Of a stretch of 19,031 bases of DNA, positions 14,888 through 19,031 are shown piece after piece. This DNA comes from Ilumatobacteraceae bacterium. GTDB taxonomy: Bacteria; Actinomycetota; Acidimicrobiia; Acidimicrobiales; Ilumatobacteraceae. The stretch is taken from NCBI GenBank assembly GCA_016650435.1, contig JAENVT010000099.1:1-19031 (forward strand), read 5' to 3'. The stretch's first letter is position 1. Each line of letters begins with the position of its first letter. The position numbers and the translations under genes were made by a program. Under the pieces are notes generated by a model. It searched no databases and was not told where the DNA came from. It was given only the letters and a program-made list of their open reading frames with translations.

Positions 14888-17122
14888 TCAGGCATCGTCG
14901 CCCGGCGGTTGACCATGCTCGGGCGCCAGGGCGCGGCGCGTCACCGAGGCACCCAGAGCACGGTACGCCTCGAACTGTTCGACGTCGTAGAACTGGTCGC
15001 CCGTCGAGTCGTAAGGAAACACCGGGCGAGCCTGTTGGTACGAGATCAGGTCGGCAGGCGTGGCCTTGTCTTTGACGAGCGCCTTCTTGATGTAGATCAG
15101 CGTGCCCTCACCACCGCCGGCCGGGAACGTGTAGTGCAGGCTCGCATGATCGGCGATGACGATCCCCGGTTCATCGGGATCTTTGACGGCAAAGATCGAC
15201 GGGTCGATGTCGTCGAACTCAACGCCGATCTCGCTGCGGGCCAAGGCGACCGCCTGACCGAGCGTGCGGATGGTGCCGGGTGTATCGCCGGAGGCGTCGA
15301 TTGCGTAGATCTTCGTGCAACCGCGCCGCAGCAGTTCGACGAGGCCGAGGTTCTCGTAGTGCCCACCGTCGGAAACATAGATGAACTTTCGGCGGAGGTT
15401 GTTCTGTCCGAGCAACTCGCGCAGCAGGTAGGTCGGTCGCACGAGCGGCTTGAACGTCGCGTCAGCTTCGAGGTTGCCGATCAGCCGAGGATTGGCCAGC
15501 CATACGCCGAGGCGGAGGTTCAACATCGCGATCAACATCCGATACGCCGGCTGATTCATGCGACCCATCGACGGCGAAACGGCCGCACCGGAGATCGACA
15601 CAGCTGAAAGCGGACTGACGTCGCGGAGTCGGCCGGTCGACGGACGGTCTTCGTGGCGCCAGTTCCATACCTTCTGAAAGAACCGGATCCGGGTCAGCCG
15701 CTTCTCGTAGTCGCTGGTGGCGATCGAGCCGACAAGCGGTCCGCCGACGTGGTCCGGCGAGAACACGAAACTCGTCACGCTGAGACCCGGCGGGGTGTAT
15801 CCGAGGTCAGACACATTGGCCGCGGCGCAGATCAACAGCTGCGGCCAATGTGTCGGTCGAAGACGCGAGAGCAAAGGTTCTTGGTCGGCGGCGACGGGCC
15901 CAACCGTGACGTCGCCATCTGCATTCGTCTCGCGCTTTAGCGCGAACACCGACCGCAGCCTGCGCTTGTAGAACGGTTGCGCCGACCATGCGATCGGATT
16001 GCCGAATGCGAAGATCGCCAAGACCGCGGCGAGCACACCGACCCACCACCACGTTGCTCCCTTCGACCATGGACGCGTGCCGGAGTCGATGGCGATGAGG
16101 AAGAAGGTCAGCAGCGACAGAGGTACCACCAGGCCGATCGCGAACTTCTGCAGGATGGTTCGGAACTTGCGCGGCACCTTCGCCAGCTTCGTCGGCAGGC
16201 CGCCCTTTCCGCCGGACCCCGAACGAAACACCAGGTGGCCGAGCGAGAGCGCGATTGAGGCTGTTGCGGTGCCGACGGAGCCCGAGGCATGGCCGAATTG
16301 CGTTGCGTTTCCGACGCGCCCGAACCGACTGGTCCTGCCCCACCAGATCAGCTGTGGAATGCCGCGCAGCACGATTGCGGCGATGATTGCAAGAAAGACA
16401 AACGTGCCGCACCAGCGGACCAACCTTCGCCACCACCAGTCGGCCGCCGGCCTGAAAAGCAGGTCGAGCAGGCCCGCGGCCAGGCCAACTCCGGCCAGGC
16501 CGAAGATGACGATTCCGCTCCATGCATGAAACTTCAACGCTCCCTTGCAGTCCTGCACGCAGCCGAGATCGTCAAATGCCCATCGGTAGATCCTGCCGCC
16601 GAGTCGCCCGACGACGAACAGCACCCCGAGGACCACTGCGAGGTTCAGCAGAATCCCGAGCAACAGCCGCAGGAACATGTTCCATCGGCCCATCAGTCCC
16701 GGCGCCAGGTAGTTGGTGCGGTTGCGCAGGTAGTCGAGTTCCGGTGACCCGAGGCCGTACGGGCCAGGCTCGTCCTTCGTCCATGTCGCGTCGTCGGAGT
16801 GTGCGCGCACGATGGTCGCTGCAGTGACTGCATACGATCCGCCGCTGACGCCTGCGAGATATTGAGCATCTTGGACGATGCCTTCGCGCCACAGCACGTC
16901 GAGTGCTCCGAACGAGAACGCCGCCGAGCGTAGTCCGCCGCCCGAGCAACAGATGCCGGTCCGTTGCGGGTCATCGGCAGCGCGCGCATGTTGGAACAGC
17001 TGCGGTTGAGGATCCACGCCACGTTTGGCCGGGATCCACAGCCAGCGAAAGAAACCGGTCCATGTACGCGGCCGCGGTTCGGCGATGCGAATGTCTTCGG
17101 GCCAAGCCGGTTCGGTCTTCAC
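14888..17122 (-). CDS. Membrane-bound patatin-like phospholipase
   Basis: This 744-aa protein combines a patatin-type lipid acyl hydrolase with an internal membrane region. The oxyanion loop SGGGLRS (60-66) and the nucleophile elbow GVSGGS (Ser93) lie near the N-terminus; the catalytic Asp of DGG is far downstream at residue 585 in VSDGGHYENLG. Between them, hydrophobic segments at about 149-172, 201-223, 238-256, 327-346 and 357-374 look like five membrane helices. Patatins usually have the Ser and Asp within about 200 residues of each other, so the catalytic domain is interrupted by the membrane insert. The two halves would meet on one side of the membrane, probably the cytoplasmic one as there is no signal peptide. 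Likely action is acyl-ester cleavage of membrane phospholipids. It starts 54 nt upstream of the PhyH B start-side gap. All catalytic residues are present. Confidence 0.85.
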   Translation of the reverse strand: MKTEPAWPEDIRIAEPRPRTWTGFFRWLWIPAKRGVDPQPQLFQHARAADDPQRTGICCSGGGLRSAAFSFGALDVLWREGIVQDAQYLAGVSGGSYAVTAATIVRAHSDDATWTKDEPGPYGLGSPELDYLRNRTNYLAPGLMGRWNMFLRLLLGILLNLAVVLGVLFVVGRLGGRIYRWAFDDLGCVQDCKGALKFHAWSGIVIFGLAGVGLAAGLLDLLFRPAADWWWRRLVRWCGTFVFLAIIAAIVLRGIPQLIWWGRTSRFGRVGNATQFGHASGSVGTATASIALSLGHLVFRSGSGGKGGLPTKLAKVPRKFRTILQKFAIGLVVPLSLLTFFLIAIDSGTRPWSKGATWWWVGVLAAVLAIFAFGNPIAWSAQPFYKRRLRSVFALKRETNADGDVTVGPVAADQEPLLSRLRPTHWPQLLICAAANVSDLGYTPPGLSVTSFVFSPDHVGGPLVGSIATSDYEKRLTRIRFFQKVWNWRHEDRPSTGRLRDVSPLSAVSISGAAVSPSMGRMNQPAYRMLIAMLNLRLGVWLANPRLIGNLEADATFKPLVRPTYLLRELLGQNNLRRKFIYVSDGGHYENLGLVELLRRGCTKIYAIDASGDTPGTIRTLGQAVALARSEIGVEFDDIDPSIFAVKDPDEPGIVIADHASLHYTFPAGGGEGTLIYIKKALVKDKATPADLISYQQARPVFPYDSTGDQFYDVEQFEAYRALGASVTRRALAPEHGQPPGDDA

Positions 17123-17186
17123 GTCACTGATCCTCCGGGCGAAGAGAGTGTGAACACCCGCATCTTGATACAGCGCGAACCCCTGC

Positions 17187-17225
17187 GGAGTGTTTCAACG
17201 CACCCAGGTGGGCGCCAGACACTCC
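17187..17225 (-). terminator. Hairpin downstream of the DUF3494 gene
   Basis: GGAGTGT (17187-17193) pairs with ACACTCC (17219-17225), with a GC-rich partly self-complementary interior around CACCCAGGTGGG. It lies 24 nt beyond the stop of the leftward DUF3494 gene and before the patatin gene. There is no T-run, so terminator function is only inferred, but the position suits separating the two genes. Confidence 0.45.
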
Positions 17226-17248
17226 CATAGGAAAGTGGTGGTGGTGAG

Positions 17249-18235
17249 TTAGACCGCCGGGCGCCGGCGACGAGCCAGCATCAGCGCGCCCGCGCCGAGG
17301 ACGAGTGCGATGCCGCCGACATACGGCGTCGAACCGACGCTGTGGCCAGTCCTGGGCAATGTGATGTCGGTAACAACGACACCGGGCACCGTCGTGACTG
17401 GCGCAATGGTGGTCGGAGGTGTCCCGGCAATGGTCGTCGTTGGCGCCGTCGTCAGGGTCGACCCGGCGCAACTCGGTTGCGTGAACGTATCGGTGTCCAA
17501 GGTGACGGCACCGTTGCGGGCGAGTGCTCGGCCTTGCACGGTGACGCCTGTCTGCACGGAAATCGACGTGAGGGCCAAGATGTTGCCAACGAATTGCGAT
17601 CCGGTTCCCAGCGTGGCCGAGCTGCCAACCTGCCAGAAGACGTTGCACTCCGACGCGCCGTTGATCAACGCGATCGAGCTGCCTGAGCTGGTGATCAGCG
17701 TGGAGTCCGTCTGGAAGATGAAGACGGCGGCATTGTTGCCCTGACCGTCGAGCACGAGTTGTCCGCTGAGGCTCAATGGTGACTTGGCGGTTCCGGCGTA
17801 GACCCCCGGAGCCAACGTGAGGCCAACCAGGTCGGGGTTGGTCTGGGTGAACTCGACCGGACGATTCGCGGCGTCCGTGTACGCGGCGATCAGATCATTC
17901 TGGGCTTGCAGGCTGACGGCGTTGGCGACCTCGGTGGTGCCGGGCGGCAACACGACGCCAGGTGGGAACCCGGGGGTGTCTGTACCAGGGGACAGGCCGA
18001 GACTCTGGCCGAGGACGCTCGGGCCGGTGTTGGTGACGGTTGTCGCTCCGAGCACCGAGTAGTTGCCGGCAGTGGCAAGCCCGACGGTGGGCACGATGCC
18101 GGCGCTAGCCGGATTGTGTATGAGCACCAACATCGTCGCGCTCGCTGCGAGCAGGGGTATTGCCAGCCGGCGAGCGAAACGCAGACCACACATTGGTGGA
18201 CGAGCTATTGGGTGCGGGCGGGTGGAAATGCTCAT
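17249..18235 (-). CDS. Secreted DUF3494 (ice-binding-like) protein with LPRTG wall anchor
   Basis: This 328-aa surface protein has three parts. A signal peptide (RR, then hydrophobic to about residue 40) probably ends at ASA-GIVP near residue 45. A DUF3494 ice-binding-like beta-solenoid domain follows (about 50-260), recognised from NYSVLGATTVTNTGPSVLG, LAPGVYAGTAKSPLSLSG, AAVFIFQTDSTL, NVFWQVGSSATLGTGSQFVGNILA and the final VTLDTDTF. After a Thr/Pro-rich linker (TTAPTTTIAGTPPTTIAP) comes a sortase signal: LPRTG at 293-297, a hydrophobic helix and RRRR. The start is ATG 18235 with GAGAAGG (18242-18248) 6 nt away; the frame is open far upstream, overlapping the divergent gene, and that part is rejected. 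The family includes ice-binding proteins and adhesins, so the role may be surface attachment or ice binding. Activity cannot be told from sequence. Confidence 0.88.
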   Translation of the reverse strand: MSISTRPHPIARPPMCGLRFARRLAIPLLAASATMLVLIHNPASAGIVPTVGLATAGNYSVLGATTVTNTGPSVLGQSLGLSPGTDTPGFPPGVVLPPGTTEVANAVSLQAQNDLIAAYTDAANRPVEFTQTNPDLVGLTLAPGVYAGTAKSPLSLSGQLVLDGQGNNAAVFIFQTDSTLITSSGSSIALINGASECNVFWQVGSSATLGTGSQFVGNILALTSISVQTGVTVQGRALARNGAVTLDTDTFTQPSCAGSTLTTAPTTTIAGTPPTTIAPVTTVPGVVVTDITLPRTGHSVGSTPYVGGIALVLGAGALMLARRRRPAV

Positions 18236-18294
18236 CGTGTGCCTTCTCGAACGGTCGCCGTGACGGAAGAACAAGAAGTTTCCAGACTTGCCCT

Positions 18295-18354
18295 GAGACG
18301 CATCTACCCGTTTTGGCGTCCAGCAAAACATGTGCGGCGACCATGAAACGTCTC
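18295..18354 (-). ncRNA. Possible structured 5' leader of the DUF3494 gene
   Basis: GAGACG (18295-18300) and CGTCTC (18349-18354) can close a 60-nt domain. Inside it GTTTTG (18310-18315) and CAAAAC (18324-18329) make a perfect 6-bp hairpin with an 8-nt loop. A short CATG/CATG pairing (18329-18332 with 18342-18345) is also possible, though it shares base 18329 with that hairpin. The hairpin loop holds GCGTC (18316-18320), which can pair with GACGC (18297-18301), competing with the outer stem. The domain ends 60 nt before the start codon. I recognise no known riboswitch class. The strand is not certain, as the divergent gene starts 150 nt to the right. Confidence 0.3.
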
Positions 18355-18355
18355 T
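18344..18355. promoter_or_regulatory. Operator-like site in the DUF3494 / oxidoreductase gap
   Basis: TGAAACGTCTCT matches the rha palindrome TGAAACGTTTCA in 10 of 12 positions. It lies in the 268-bp divergent gap 18236-18503. It could bind the same or another LacI-family protein, but a chance match is quite possible. Nothing else in this gap could be assigned apart from the ribosome sites and the possible leader structure. Confidence 0.25.
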
Positions 18356-18503
18356 TGCACCCGGTATCGGCACAACCTGTCGACAACTTGAGACATTTCT
18401 CGAAAATCTTTCGGACGATGCAATTCGACCCGATGACCGCCGAGGGCGCCCATGCCAAGCCGCGGTGGAATAGATCGTCGGGTTGGGGCCGTTGCAGGGA
18501 CGC

Positions 18504-19031
18504 ATGAGTCGCGCTGTCGTTGCCAACGCCTTCGGAGGGCCGGAAGTGCTCTCCATCGTGAATATCGAGGACGAATCGCCGGGCGCGGGCCAAGTAGCAG
18601 TCGACGTTCGCGCCGCGGGCGTCAACCCGGCGGACGCCAAGTTGTACGGCGGCGCATTCGGCACCAGCTTGCCGCTACCGATGAGGGTCGGGATGGAGGC
18701 GTCGGGCGTCGTCACTGCTGTCGGCGACAACGCGGTCGGACCGCGCGGCCCGATCAATGTCGGTGACGAGGTGATCCTGTACCGCATCAACGGTGGCTAC
18801 GCCGACCGGGTGGTCGTCGATGCGGGATCAGTAGTCCCCAAGCCAGCGAACATCACATTCGAAGAGGCGTCCGGCTTGATGCTCGCGGGAGTGACCGCCG
18901 TCCACACGCTCACGGCGACCGGTGTCGGGCAGGGGGACACTGTGTTGATCCATGGCGCGACCGGCGGAGTTGGTCAAATTGCCGTGCAGCTTGCGGTGTT
19001 GCGCGGCGCACGCGTGATCGGCACCGCGAGC
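18504..19031 (+). CDS. Zinc-type alcohol dehydrogenase / quinone oxidoreductase family protein (5' part)
   Basis: The first 176 codons of a medium-chain dehydrogenase/reductase are present; the 3' end lies outside the window. The start MSRAVVANAFGGPEVLSIV, the GroES-like core AAGVNPADAKLYGG, GMEASGVVTAVG, GDEVILYRINGGYAD and the turn LAGVTAVHTL are those of the NADPH:quinone oxidoreductase (zeta-crystallin-like) branch. The Rossmann motif GATGGVGQIAVQLA begins at residue 151. This branch lacks the catalytic zinc cysteines, and none are seen here. It would reduce quinones or enone-type substrates with NADPH. AGGGA (18496-18500) stands 3 nt before ATG 18504, rather close but usable. It is divergent from the DUF3494 gene and shows no evident link to it. 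Confidence 0.88.
   Translation, partial: MSRAVVANAFGGPEVLSIVNIEDESPGAGQVAVDVRAAGVNPADAKLYGGAFGTSLPLPMRVGMEASGVVTAVGDNAVGPRGPINVGDEVILYRINGGYADRVVVDAGSVVPKPANITFEEASGLMLAGVTAVHTLTATGVGQGDTVLIHGATGGVGQIAVQLAVLRGARVIGTAS

Noticed and set aside
18295..18354. A c-di-GMP (GEMM-type) riboswitch, suggested by GGACGC followed by an A-rich run on the minus strand
   Set aside because: The expected GAAA tetraloop with its receptor and the second conserved hairpin are not present, so the resemblance is only a short string.
18236..18790. Upstream extension of the DUF3494 reading frame to an ATG at 18790
   Set aside because: It overlaps the divergent oxidoreductase gene, lacks family sequence, and would bury the signal peptide inside the protein; ATG 18235 has a good ribosome site.
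1..19031. Mobile elements, CRISPR arrays, tRNA genes or integration sites
   Set aside because: I saw no transposase or integrase, no spaced direct repeats, no tRNA-like cloverleaf and no marked change in base composition; the region reads as ordinary chromosome.

Overview
The window is GC-rich, densely coded DNA that looks like the chromosome of a Gram-positive actinobacterium. The evidence is a mycobacterial-type lactate dehydrogenase, an LPXTG-type sortase signal, a lipoprotein sugar-binding protein, and frequent GTG starts with overlapping gene ends. An environmental lineage such as the Acidimicrobiia is plausible, but this is inference; no rRNA or tRNA lies here to place it.

Left edge (1-139): the 3' end of a cold-shock protein gene, followed by a small hairpin that probably ends transcription. 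It converges with lldD.

Core (232-12610): an apparently complete L-rhamnose uptake and catabolism locus. A leftward lldD (L-lactate dehydrogenase) is divergent from a rightward operon rhaI (isomerase) - rhaT-P-Q-S (ABC importer) - rhaM (mutarotase) - rhaEW (aldolase/SDR fusion) - rhaB (rhamnulokinase) - LacI-family regulator. Imported L-rhamnose is anomerised (RhaM), isomerised to rhamnulose (RhaI), phosphorylated (RhaB) and cleaved to DHAP plus L-lactaldehyde (RhaE). The lactaldehyde is oxidised to L-lactate (RhaW) and then to pyruvate (LldD). A TTGACA-17-TACTGT promoter before rhaI is followed at its predicted start point by a perfect 12-bp palindrome, TGAAACGTTTCA. This is the expected operator type for the LacI-family protein encoded last in the operon.

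Right part (12624-18235, all leftward): two non-identical phytanoyl-CoA dioxygenase-family Fe(II)/2-oxoglutarate oxygenases, a patatin-like lipase whose catalytic domain is split by about five membrane helices, and a secreted DUF3494 (ice-binding-like) protein with an LPRTG wall-anchor signal. Divergent from the last, a zinc-type alcohol dehydrogenase/quinone oxidoreductase family gene begins at 18504 and runs off the window.

The sugar locus follows a known pathway design and is not a new system. The items most worth a second look are the membrane-interrupted patatin, the wall-anchored DUF3494 protein with a possibly structured leader and a 10/12 operator-like site, the paired PhyH oxygenases, and the hairpin between rhaS and rhaM.
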